DNA of 64,000 nucleotides from Numida meleagris (lineage: Eukaryota > Chordata > Aves > Galliformes > Numididae). The DNA lies in the NCBI RefSeq assembly GCF_002078875.1, contig NC_034411.1:3642444-3706443 (forward strand). The letters are read 5' to 3'. Shown piece after piece: positions 50,301 to 56,314 of the stretch (position 1 is the stretch's first letter; each line of letters opens with the position of its first letter). The position numbers and the translations under genes are program-made. The notes beneath the pieces are model-generated. The model saw only the letters and a list, made by a program, of their open reading frames with translations, had not been told where the DNA came from and made no database searches.

Positions 50301-53300
50301 GTCGTTTGTTCTTCCATATGCCTGGACTTACAGTACCGTTATGCTTTGCTCTAGAGAAAAGGCTTTTTCTGGGAAGTGCTTTCATTAATCACTTCAGGAG
50401 TAACAAGGTGTGGTGAAGGTGATGGGAGAGAGAGGGATGGAGGCTCTGTAGTTGCGGGGAATTAAAAATTAACCTGGCTCCCTGTTCCACTGTCATATGT
50501 TCATTTAAGTATCTTCACTGAGTTGCAGTTAATTTGTAGTAACTTTCCCTGTGTGTGCATTTGTGTATCTCAAGTCTGCAAGAATATGTTGTAGTTCTCA
50601 AAAATGTAGTTAATAAACAGAGATTAATGCTTTTTTTCCTCTGTAGATCCTAGTACGAAGGAGCAGTAGTACAGCTGACTTAGATTTGAAAGCAGACTTA
50701 CAGCAAGCACATGGAAACCACAGAGAGAGAGAAAAAAGTGAGTTCCAAGAAACATGGTATTTTTTTTAAGCGTAGCAATTGAAATCAGTGTGATCATTTT
50801 GTCTTGTTAGGTCATGTTATGCTAATGCAATCTTTAAAAGTAGGATCTGTGATCTTTATTCATCCTCTGCTTGCTTTAGGTGAAAGTGTTAGCAGTGACA
50901 CGTCCATTGGGTATAACAATGAAGTAGAGATTGCACTCATCCCCTGGCAAGCCTCTGAAGAAGACCACGAAGTTAATGCATCAACAGATGTTTGTGTGGA
51001 TCCCGATGCACCTCGCTGGCTTCAGCTTAGTCCTTCAGATAATGCAAATTTAACAGGTATTCTAGTCCAGAAATTATGTTTTAGATTTTTAGCTCAAAAA
51101 GGAGTTCATTTTGCATGTTAAAAAATCCCCATTTTTAGGCATCTTGTCAAGCTTTGTTCAGAATGTTCTGTCAAAAACGAGATTTAAGTGGACAGTTTAA
51201 AGAATTCAGATAGTCAGACTGAACCTCACATGGGTGCAAATAAACTGTAATCCAGGAAGTGATCTCGTAGTTAAAAATGATCGTTTCTTACTGTGTAAAA
51301 GTAATCAGCTGAGGTGTGATCACTTGTGCTCCCTTAGTCTGCACTAGCATTCAAGCGAAAGGATTTCATTTAATTTCTGTTAAGTTAATAGATTTTATTT
51401 CATAGCAGAATAGTTTGAGAATGCGCAGTAGGTTCCTTACTGTTTATTTTGACTGATAGAAAATAACTGGTTAATTCACAGTATCTTAAACTGTTACCCT
51501 CCTTATTTATACTTCAGCATGCTTTGCCTGTATGCCAGTAGGATGTTGTAAGTGGCGTTCTCAGAAGAGTTTGTTTGCAAGTAAAACTCCTTTACTTTTT
51601 CATTTTAATTCTGATATCTTTGACATCTACAAGAATTGCAGTTCTTTACTGAAATATTTTGATTCTTTTCGAGATATCTTCCCATCTAATATGTAAGAAG
51701 CAAGTTAGGGGTGTTATGTCAATAACTCAATACTGTAACATATGAAACTATTTTCAGCCATTTTTACTGATGAGCTGTATAGTTTCAAGGGTATATTTTT
51801 GTGATCACTTTTTCTTTGAATTGCTGCTAATTTAATGAACTAGCACACCCAGTTCCATGGTTCAGATTGCAATTGTACAGAAGGTAGCATGTGGTGCAGT
51901 ACCCAGCAAGGATTATTGCGTGTGATAAACTCAGCACTTACTTTCCTGTGATGCAAGAAGTTGCTCCTTTGTGTGTACAAGGAGAATGAGTTAAATGAAA
52001 TAACTTCAGAGGTTAAAAAGAGGAGTGGGGTAACAAATGTGTGTAGGTTACTCCAAAAGTAATGCCTCCTGTTTATTTCCATGGAGAAGACAACCAACAT
52101 CCACCTCTGATGTCATGGGCCAACAGAATAAAATAAGAGGGATTACTTTCAAGCAGCCCTCGTATGATTGCCCAGCATTTCTGGTTCTTGCCAAAGTTGT
52201 TTGCCCATGTGTCCACTCAATGCTGGGTGACCTGCGTACAGGCCAGTGTGCAGCTCAGAGCTGTTTTCTGTTTGTCAGGTTAGAAAACCTAAGTATTCAC
52301 TATGGTGAGTACAGCCCCATCCACCTGCACGGTAAGAGAACATCTTTGCACTGTTCCCTTCAGTGGCTGATCTGTCAGAGCTGCTTCTGTTTGCTGCATG
52401 GTAGTTACGTGGAGAAGTGCAGAAAGTGTCTCGGAGCCCATGGCTGGTGGAGGCACTTGTGAACAATGTCAGCTGTAGCAGTAAAAATATGTCAGAAGCC
52501 AAGCCTTTAGGGTTTTGTTGTGTCATATGGTTACTTGCATTAATTTGGATGTTTCAGCTTAATTTTCTTCTTCAACAGAATAAAGATATATTTAGTCTCA
52601 GGACTTGGAGGCTTTCTAAAATAAAACTTTGTTTTTCTGTAGAACCCTGTATGGTATTAGGCTAAAAATACTGTGCTGTCGTCACCCAAACAGCATAGGT
52701 GCATGAATTTCCCTGTTGAGAATCTTTCTAGTATGCTTATAAAATAACATCTGTTCTAACTCTTTAGGAATTCATAATGCTGACAGAAGCAAAACGAAGG
52801 AAACAAAAAGGAAAAAAAAATCACAAAAATCTAATAAAAATAAAAATAAATAAATGTGACTGCTAAAATGGCTTTGATTTTAGGAACATAGAAGGACACA
52901 AGTTATCTCTGCCTGTGTAGGGCTTTCCTGCACCTTTCCTCAAAACATTGGGTGCTGAGCAATCAAAGGTGCCATGCAGGACCATAGCTGTGATTGTGCC
53001 TGCAGGCAGGCTGCTGCATAGCTGTCCCTGCTCTGAAGATAATTTAACAGCTTTTGTCGTTAACATTTGTGCTTCAGTGTGGAATATTTCATTTACTGGG
53101 TAGACATATTCCGTTTTCATGCCCGACTTGAGAAATGCCTGCACTCCTTCTCAGTTCATATGCTGCTACCTCAGGAACTGCTCCTGTATAAAATGATAGT
53201 GCCTCAGCATGTTCTTCATCACTTAGAATGCATCATTTTTAGCTCCATTGTACAGTTGCATTTTCAGGTCATCTTATACTGTGTGATCCTAAAAAAAAAA

Positions 53301-55793
53301 AAAAACAACAACAAAACAAGACTCTTAGCAATGGAAATACTACCTGTAAAAGCCAGTTATTGATCGAGTAAATCTTTTGGAGTACATGAGTTTGAGACAT
53401 GCACAAAGTACATTTAACTGCATTTGCCTCCTTGCTACAAAACCTTGAGCAAGGGCAGTCTGTGATACCAAACTGATTTATAGTTGTGCCATCTCTATAT
53501 GGTAAGCCCTTTAGCTTGTGTTTCCTTGCCAGTTTTTTCTTTGAACAATATGTTTCCTTCAGTAATGCAGAAGAGGGATGTGATTTGGTGGAGAGAGTAC
53601 TTCGTAGATGGAACATTTGCATAAAGGATAATTGGTCTTAACAGCCTTCTTGGTTTAGTCTGGGAAGGTGGTCATTATGTTCTTCTCTAATGCATGGTAC
53701 TTGGAGGCCACATCTCATGCAGGTCCATCATCACCAAGACAGGCTTCCTGTACCTGAGACTTGTGGGGCTGGGAATATGCCTTCACTATTTTACTTTGCT
53801 GTGGGTTTTTTTCCCCTCTACTTTGTGCATGTGCTTGACCAGGAAGACCAAAGAAGTGTTGTTTTATAAATAAATACATAGCTCCGGTCTTTTTTGCTTA
53901 ATAAACTTTCCAGACATCACATTAAGATTTCAACCTTTTGCTACCTCTGTCTTGAACTTTCTTTGACAGATTCTTTAGAAATAATGTGCTGGAGTCCTAA
54001 ATTTTTTATGGCAATTATGTATGTTCTGTTTCTTGAGACCGTAACTTTCCGATCTCTCTCCTGTAATGTCCCTGCTGATACTTAAATACAGATCTTTGCA
54101 TTTCATCTTTTCTGGGTACAAGTTGATGTGTCTTTTCCTTGTGTCCCTGGCCTGTAAGAGTTTTGCTGAGAGACTGCTTCATTGTGAAAGGAAACTCTTT
54201 TCCCTACTCCAGTCAATAACACAGGAAAAATGAATCCCATTTGTTGATTACCTAGATATTTTACATAGGAAATAGAGATATCCTGTACTGTGTGTATACA
54301 TAGATAGTATATAATGTGAAGGTTGTCTCAAACGCCGTAATCTTCTTGTTACCTATTTAAAACCCCAATATATAAACTGTTGAATTGGAAGCTTTCACTG
54401 AACACAAAGTTTCTAGATGAGAATAACTTATCTATTAAAAAAATAATAATGCTACGACACTCTTTCAGTAGTGGTTATTTTTTATTATCCAGCCTAATGT
54501 TTTACATTTTTTCTGATGTTTGCTTGTAATTTCCAAGTCATTATGTTAGCTAACTGCTTGTACTCAGGGAGATCCCATCAGAAGTGAAATTGAACCTTTT
54601 AAAATTTACAGACAGCAGTGAATTCCTTGCTGATGACTGCAGTATAATTGCCAGTGGAAGCCTCATCGGTTGGCATCCCGATTCTGCTTCTGTGTTGTGG
54701 AGGAGGATCCTGGGAATTCTTGGAGATGTGAACAATATACAGTCGCCTAAAATTCATGCAAAAGTTTTTGGGTATCTCTATGAGCTGTGGTATAAACTTG
54801 CAAAGGTATTGTATCTAATACTTCCGTCTATTGATAGTGATTTTTTTTTAGAATTATGCTTACATTTGATACAGGGTTAACATCTGCAGCGTAAGCGTGA
54901 TATTTGGAGAATTCTGTCATAAATTTTTTCAAATTTTTGTTGATTTCCGGTAACTATCCCCTGTAGAAAATATTCCTGTTTAATAACGAGAATTGAGATT
55001 AATTAATTTAAATGGCTTTGTCAAACAATCGCAAAGAAAATAGGGGTATAGGATAAAGTACTGCAAACATTATTTGTAGTGTTAAAGCTAATGGTACAAC
55101 CTAAAACACTGAGGCTGTATAGCACTACAGAACATGTTTTCCTGGTAGTGTCAGTTTAAGTAGGAACTCTCTGTTTAGTGCAGGGTATAGTGCTTTAAAG
55201 TAAAATAAAATAAAACAGAAAGTAATAATACGACATAAATAAGATTGTTAAAGTGAACTGTTGTTTTTATTTAACTCTCTTCTTTTAAAAACACCAGATA
55301 AGGGATAACCTTGCTATAAGCGTGGATAATCAGTCTACTCCCTCTCCTCCTGTCTTAATTCCTCCTCTCAGAATATTTGCATCATGGTTGTTCAAGGTAA
55401 GTTATTCCTAAAACATTTCACATCAGTATTTTTTTTCTTTATTGATAATAAATTTTTAAATGCTCAGTTGCATTGTTAAGCTTTGCAGTCACTGCTGGCT
55501 GAGACAAGTGTATTTGAACTCAAGTCTATTTTAATAAATACAGTAGATTTGGTTTATGGAAAATCTGCTGAAAATACGTTTTGCATTAGTGGACTAGTAG
55601 AAAAAAAGTATTAATACAAGTCTTCTACTCTTTTCAGGCAACCACCCTCCCAAATGAGTATAAAGAAGGCAAACTTCAGGCATACAGGCTGATCTGCGCT
55701 ATGATGACGAGACGTCAAGATGTTCTGCCGAATTCTGATTTCCTAGTTCATTTTTATTTTGTGATGCACCTTGGCTTAACAAGTGAAGACCAG
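2207..55793 (+). CDS. RALGAPA2: RALGAPA2, Ral GTPase-activating protein catalytic subunit alpha-2 (5' 23 exons plus one cassette exon; 3' end outside window)
   Basis: The product is the alpha-2 subunit of the cytosolic RalGAP heterodimer with RALGAPB, which switches off RALA and RALB. Joining 23 exons gives 3132 nt, or 1044 codons, without a stop; all junctions are GT-AG and all phases agree. The translation follows human RALGAPA2 as I remember it from the first residue ([19 protein letters not shown]) through the DNLAIS region to [13 protein letters not shown]. It fits alpha-2 better than RALGAPA1, for example in [14 protein letters not shown] and [17 protein letters not shown]. The visible part is an alpha-helical, armadillo-like N-terminal half plus a Ser-rich linker (about residues 466-900). 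The C-terminal Rap/Ran-GAP domain with the catalytic asparagine lies beyond the window. The start at 2207 has a G at -3, no in-frame ATG lies between it and the inverted repeat upstream, and it matches the human N terminus. Confidence 0.97.
2696..3472 (+). repeat. CR1 LINE, 3' fragment with end of reverse-transcriptase ORF (intron 1)
   Basis: The segment begins in the post-RT part of CR1 ORF2 (a frame resembling [22 protein letters not shown], broken by changes) and runs through the 3' UTR to the terminal AATGATTCTATAATTCT. From about 2870 to 3440 it matches the inner CR1 at 18311-19000 very closely in inverted orientation (over about 90 percent by eye), so both belong to one relatively young subfamily. 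It lies only 400 bp after the exon 1 donor. Confidence 0.9.
3473..10384 (+). other. Rest of intron 1
   Basis: AT-rich intronic sequence with no further exon or clear repeat seen. It contains a (TA)n microsatellite at 6565-6590 and several poly-T runs. None of its short open frames looks coding. Confidence 0.7.
6565..6590. repeat. (TA)n microsatellite
   Basis: Thirteen TA-type units, interrupted once by TG, in intron 1. Confidence 0.9.
10385..10495 (+). CDS. RALGAPA2: RALGAPA2 coding exon 2 (residues 36-72)
   Basis: Acceptor ttcttcttggtag, donor AG|gtaagt, phase 1 to phase 1. It encodes the [20 protein letters not shown] segment of the helical N-terminal domain, which is nearly identical to the mammalian alpha-2 protein. 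The following intron is 540 nt and shows nothing recognisable. Confidence 0.95.
11036..11085 (+). CDS. RALGAPA2: RALGAPA2 coding exon 3 (residues 73-89)
   Basis: A 50-nt exon encoding [17 protein letters not shown], between acceptor tctcttgcag and donor GAA|gtaagt, ending in phase 0. Intron 3 (14,827 nt) is the largest complete intron and holds most of the window's mobile-element sequence. Confidence 0.95.
11086..13206 (+). other. First part of intron 3
   Basis: AT-rich sequence with no exon or identifiable element. It has a short G8 tract at about 12742-12749. Confidence 0.6.
13208..13432. mobile_element. Mariner-type DNA transposon fragment (Galluhop/Mariner1_GG-like)
   Basis: It begins next to a TA with a terminal sequence containing AGTAATGCCTCCTATTTATT, which I recognise as the end of the chicken mariner-like Galluhop family, followed by the GAGCACAATAACACTATTTG segment. 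It keeps about 225 bp of one end; the other terminus is missing where it meets the CR1 at 13436. It has no transposase frame. Confidence 0.75.
13436..14945 (-). pseudogene. Old CR1 LINE fragment with decayed reverse-transcriptase ORF
   Basis: On the minus strand, frames at 14590-14901, 13672-14124 and 13436-13717 read in order as the linker before RT ([13 protein letters not shown].. FRLLRELV), then RT core ([20 protein letters not shown]), then [10 protein letters not shown] and [16 protein letters not shown]. The pieces are separated by frameshifts and stops. At the RT catalytic box the sequence reads FAHYTKL (13535-13546 region) where active LINE RTs carry two aspartates, so it is dead. 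An A17-type tract sits at about 14901-14918. The right edge is approximate. Confidence 0.8.
15336..15668. mobile_element. Solo-LTR-like element, copy A (333 bp)
   Basis: The element begins TG and ends CA and is flanked by near-identical 5-bp repeats, ATACT (15331-15335) and ATACC (15669-15673). Its right part aligns by eye with 17950-18054 (shared CCTGTGCTCCC, AGGTGCTCAATCA, CAGTTCCC.TAC). TG..CA ends, a 5-bp duplication and a length near 340 bp suggest a solo LTR of an ERVL-like endogenous retrovirus. No internal retroviral genes are present, so family assignment and orientation are open. Confidence 0.55.
15669..17492 (+). other. Intron 3, between repeats
   Basis: AT-rich intronic sequence; no gene or clear repeat seen. 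Confidence 0.6.
17711..18054. mobile_element. Solo-LTR-like element, copy B (344 bp), inserted in the old CR1
   Basis: The ends are GCATC|TGTTCTTC and CCCCTACG|GCATT, giving a 5-bp target duplication with one mismatch (17706-17710 and 18055-18059); a reading with the exact repeat GGCAT is also possible. It interrupts the CR1 3' UTR cleanly. It shares its sequence with copy A at 15336-15668 in the same orientation. Confidence 0.6.
18312..19654 (-). pseudogene. Younger CR1 LINE with partial reverse-transcriptase ORF, nested in the old CR1
   Basis: The 3' terminus is at the left (TTAGAATCATAAAAGC on the + strand). The minus-strand frame 18710-19309 carries the end of the RT domain: [20 protein letters not shown], then FADNTNL, where active copies have two aspartates, then [19 protein letters not shown]. 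Frames toward 19654 continue upstream into RT with shifts. It is 5'-truncated and inactive. Possible target duplication: ATCTT at 18307-18311 and 19649-19653. It is closely similar to the inverted CR1 at 2870-3440. Confidence 0.8.
19816..25912 (+). other. Last part of intron 3
   Basis: AT-rich intronic sequence with poly-A/T runs (about 20276-20287, 23151-23163). No exon, RNA gene or clear mobile element seen. Confidence 0.6.
25913..25970 (+). CDS. RALGAPA2: RALGAPA2 coding exon 4 (residues 90-108)
   Basis: Acceptor tgtttcctgcag, donor TAG|gtaaga, phase 0 to 1. It encodes [19 protein letters not shown], part of the N-terminal helical repeat region. The following intron 4 (3039 nt) shows only AT-rich sequence. 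Confidence 0.95.
29010..29053 (+). CDS. RALGAPA2: RALGAPA2 coding exon 5 (residues 109-123)
   Basis: A 44-nt micro-sized exon encoding [15 protein letters not shown], with acceptor cctaatccag and donor AAG|gtatct. Without it the frame of exon 6 is lost. Intron 5 is 786 nt and holds nothing recognisable. Confidence 0.93.
29840..30014 (+). CDS. RALGAPA2: RALGAPA2 coding exon 6 (residues 124-181)
   Basis: Acceptor atccccttgtag, donor ATG|gtgagt. It encodes [20 protein letters not shown] and continues to the [19 protein letters not shown] segment, both hallmarks of the alpha-subunit N-terminal domain. Intron 6 is 519 nt with no feature seen. Confidence 0.96.
30534..30649 (+). CDS. RALGAPA2: RALGAPA2 coding exon 7 (residues 182-220)
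   Basis: Acceptor tttttattctag, donor CAG|gtgcgg. It encodes [20 protein letters not shown] and then [13 protein letters not shown]. The 3433-nt intron after it has a short (TA)n at about 31806-31820 and nothing coding. Confidence 0.96.
34083..34221 (+). CDS. RALGAPA2: RALGAPA2 coding exon 8 (residues 221-266)
   Basis: Acceptor ctctggcaaag, donor TCG|gtaagt. It encodes [20 protein letters not shown] and [10 protein letters not shown], one of the most conserved stretches of the family. Intron 8 (983 nt) shows nothing recognisable. Confidence 0.97.
35205..35404 (+). CDS. RALGAPA2: RALGAPA2 coding exon 9 (residues 267-333)
   Basis: Acceptor ttatctcaccag, donor CAG|gtgtgc. It encodes [20 protein letters not shown], the [20 protein letters not shown] segment and GEMLPKIIQ. 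Intron 9 (1612 nt) contains no recognisable element. Confidence 0.96.
37017..37247 (+). CDS. RALGAPA2: RALGAPA2 coding exon 10 (residues 334-410)
   Basis: Acceptor ttcttctgtgtag, donor CAG|gtaaat, phase 0 to 0 (77 codons). The variable start ([17 protein letters not shown]) is followed by the conserved Ser-rich [20 protein letters not shown] and then [20 protein letters not shown]. Being symmetric, it could be skipped without a frameshift. Intron 10 (2110 nt) carries a CTCF-type motif. Confidence 0.96.
37834..37847 (-). promoter_or_regulatory. CTCF-type core motif, reverse orientation (intron 10)
   Basis: The + strand reads CTGCCCTCTGCTGG, the exact reverse complement of the CTCF core CCASYAGRKGGCRS. 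This is a motif match only; occupancy is not known. Confidence 0.45.
39358..39523 (+). CDS. RALGAPA2: RALGAPA2 coding exon 11 (residues 411-465)
   Basis: Acceptor ttaaatttag, with a weak pyrimidine tract, and donor ATG|gtaaac. It encodes [10 protein letters not shown], then [20 protein letters not shown] and an acidic, poorly conserved tail ending SSSQMD. Intron 11 (824 nt) shows nothing recognisable apart from the decoy acceptor described under exon 12. Confidence 0.93.
40348..40466 (+). CDS. RALGAPA2: RALGAPA2 coding exon 12 (residues 466-505), first Akt-site region
   Basis: It encodes [18 protein letters not shown] and ends at [10 protein letters not shown], donor CAG|gtgtgc. The acceptor ctctgaccattcag|GA is the only one that keeps the frame. 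The AG 19 nt upstream (40327-40328) would give a stop within four codons. Residue S478 (RTYS) corresponds to human S486, an Akt site as I recall. Intron 12 (877 nt) holds nothing recognisable. Confidence 0.93.
41344..41492 (+). CDS. RALGAPA2: RALGAPA2 coding exon 13 (residues 506-554)
   Basis: Acceptor gcctgtcttgaag, donor ATG|gtaagt in phase 2, splitting the Trp codon of KKTW. It encodes [20 protein letters not shown] and the [20 protein letters not shown] helix. Intron 13 is 405 nt and includes a purine-rich (GA)n tract. Confidence 0.95.
41561..41600. repeat. (GA)n purine-rich simple repeat
   Basis: About 40 nt of almost pure G and A on the + strand in intron 13. Confidence 0.9.
41898..42009 (+). 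CDS. RALGAPA2: RALGAPA2 coding exon 14 (residues 555-592)
   Basis: Acceptor ttttggaaccag, donor CGA|gtgagt. It completes the split Trp and encodes [20 protein letters not shown] and [11 protein letters not shown]. Intron 14 (830 nt) contains a CR1 3' tip. Confidence 0.96.
42293..42405 (+). repeat. CR1 LINE 3' tip (intron 14)
   Basis: The last 110 bp or so of a CR1 on the + strand: GAGAGACATGGTTTAGTGG through GATGATCTTGCAGGTCTTTT to GATTCTATGATTCTATGAT. Confidence 0.9.
42840..43077 (+). CDS. RALGAPA2: RALGAPA2 coding exon 15 (residues 593-671)
   Basis: Acceptor tttcctcttag, donor AAGG|gttagt. It encodes [20 protein letters not shown], then [20 protein letters not shown] and the basic end [13 protein letters not shown]. 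This is the best conserved exon in the window relative to mammals. Intron 15 (544 nt) shows nothing recognisable. Confidence 0.97.
43622..43786 (+). CDS. RALGAPA2: RALGAPA2 coding exon 16 (residues 672-726), second and third Akt sites
   Basis: Acceptor gttttctctaag, donor ACAG|gtcggg (phase 1). It encodes VGRSFSLSW and [21 protein letters not shown]688 (RSFS) and T707 (RFRSAT, a full RxRxxT) correspond to human S696 and T715, which I recall as Akt sites creating 14-3-3 docking. The donor is followed by 5.1 kb before the next constitutive exon. Confidence 0.96.
43787..46392 (+). other. Intron between exon 16 and the cassette exon
   Basis: Non-coding. It includes a tandem duplication of an 18-nt unit (GGGGCACACTGTCCCACT, two exact copies at 45914-45931 and 45932-45949) and an A12 run at about 45859. 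No element identified. Confidence 0.6.
46393..46533 (+). CDS. RALGAPA2: RALGAPA2 candidate cassette exon 17 (47 codons, in-frame)
   Basis: It runs 141 nt from acceptor ttattttttcctggaag to donor TCAG|gtactg, starting and ending in phase 1, so inclusion adds 47 residues without changing the frame. The open frame begins [20 protein letters not shown] and ends with [16 protein letters not shown]. Codon use looks coding, and both splice sites are good. It is absent from the canonical human alpha-2 protein I remember; I have an uncertain recollection of a related insert in RALGAPA1 isoforms at this junction. It adds KRSQS, a possible basophilic-kinase site, right after the Akt-site block. Confidence 0.75.
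46534..48922 (+). other. Intron between cassette exon and exon 18
   Basis: Non-coding AT-rich sequence with A/T homopolymers (about 47023-47034, 48390-48404, 48451-48464) and a short (TA)n just before the acceptor. No element identified. Confidence 0.6.
48923..49060 (+). CDS. RALGAPA2: RALGAPA2 coding exon 18 (residues 727-772)
   Basis: It encodes [13 protein letters not shown] and the conserved [18 protein letters not shown]. The acceptor (ttaattaaatcaacag) has a poor pyrimidine tract preceded by (TA)n; donor CAAG|gtaatt. It is phase 1 to 1, so it too could be skipped in frame. Intron 18 is 529 nt with no feature seen. Confidence 0.93.
49590..49687 (+). CDS. RALGAPA2: RALGAPA2 coding exon 19 (residues 773-805)
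   Basis: Acceptor taaaatttccag, donor CAT|gtaagg. A variable, polar linker segment ([20 protein letters not shown].. EREAEH); similarity to mammals is modest ([16 protein letters not shown]). The phase fits on both sides. Intron 19 (959 nt) shows nothing recognisable. Confidence 0.88.
50647..50737 (+). CDS. RALGAPA2: RALGAPA2 coding exon 20 (residues 806-835)
   Basis: Acceptor tttttttcctctgtag, donor AAA|gtgagt. It encodes [25 protein letters not shown] is a basophilic-kinase type site conserved in mammals. The intron after it is only 142 nt, the shortest in the window. Confidence 0.94.
50880..51056 (+). CDS. RALGAPA2: RALGAPA2 coding exon 21 (residues 836-894)
   Basis: Acceptor tgcttgctttag, donor ACAG|gtattc. 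It encodes [20 protein letters not shown], then an acidic stretch and the conserved [15 protein letters not shown]. The exon is phase 1 to 1. Confidence 0.95.
51057..54611 (+). other. Intron 21
   Basis: A 3555-nt intron with a mariner-type terminal fragment at about 52045-52095 and an A13 run near 53291. The open frames of 80-140 codons at 52037-52665 and 53067-53363 show no family similarity. Confidence 0.6.
52045..52095. mobile_element. Mariner-type terminal fragment (Galluhop-like)
   Basis: TA followed by GGTTACTCCAAAAGTAATG and CCTCCTGTTTATTTCCATGG, which is almost the same as the end at 13208. After about 50 bp the similarity to the 13208 copy is lost, so the remainder is either very diverged or deleted. 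Confidence 0.65.
54612..54805 (+). CDS. RALGAPA2: RALGAPA2 coding exon 22 (residues 895-959)
   Basis: Acceptor taaaatttacag, donor AAG|gtattg. It encodes [40 protein letters not shown] and [18 protein letters not shown]. It marks the start of the conserved central domain shared with RALGAPA1. Intron 22 is 492 nt with nothing recognisable. Confidence 0.97.
55298..55396 (+). CDS. RALGAPA2: RALGAPA2 coding exon 23 (residues 960-992)
   Basis: Acceptor taaaaacaccag, donor AAG|gtaagt, phase 0 to 0. It encodes [20 protein letters not shown] and [13 protein letters not shown]. The following intron is 241 nt. Confidence 0.97.
55638..55793 (+). CDS. RALGAPA2: RALGAPA2 coding exon 24 (residues 993-1044), last in window
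   Basis: Acceptor ctcttttcag, donor CAG|gtaaaa, phase 0 to 0. It encodes [40 protein letters not shown] and ends at GLTSEDQ. In human the next residues are DVLNTIIKHC; I searched the rest of the window by eye for this and did not find it. Confidence 0.97.
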
Positions 55794-56300
55794 GTAAAAG
55801 CTTTACTTGTGGAAAAAGGTCTGTAAGTTACTGTGTGCTGATGGAAATGTCTGTATTTTCATACTTGAAAAAACAGAAAGGAAGCAATTCTCTGCAGTGG
55901 ATTGCTGTGTGAAGTTATCCTTGTGTAGCATATTCCATTCCACTCAGTACATAGTCTGAACTTCCTCCTTATTCTCCAGTTTTATCTTATTATACTAGCA
56001 AAGAGCTGCTGTTGAAACATTCTGCGTCTGTAGATAAATGTCATTTGTAGGTCTGTATGCCATGGTTTGGCCTAATCAATAATGTATTCAGTGGGAGATG
56101 ATGAAAAGACTTAATCTGTCAGGATGTAAGAGGATTACTGGACCTCAGAAGTAGCTAAATACTCACAAGTACTGTAAGAAATACTCAAAGCAAAATAGAG
56201 GCTACCTAGAAACATATCTGTGTTATAGCTGTCACAGCAAGTTTTCATGCTTAAAAGAAATACTCTGGTGAATACAGTGGTGAGAACTGCACTGCAGATG

Positions 56301-56314
56301 CCAGCAGAGGGCAC
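56301..56314 (+). promoter_or_regulatory. CTCF-type core motif, forward orientation (intron 24)
   Basis: CCAGCAGAGGGCAC matches the CTCF core CCASYAGRKGGCRS at every position. It is in the opposite orientation to the motif at 37834. Motif match only. Confidence 0.45.

Noticed and set aside
52037..52665. 141- and 82-codon frames in intron 21
   Set aside because: They start inside a mariner terminal fragment and resemble nothing known; no splice or promoter context.
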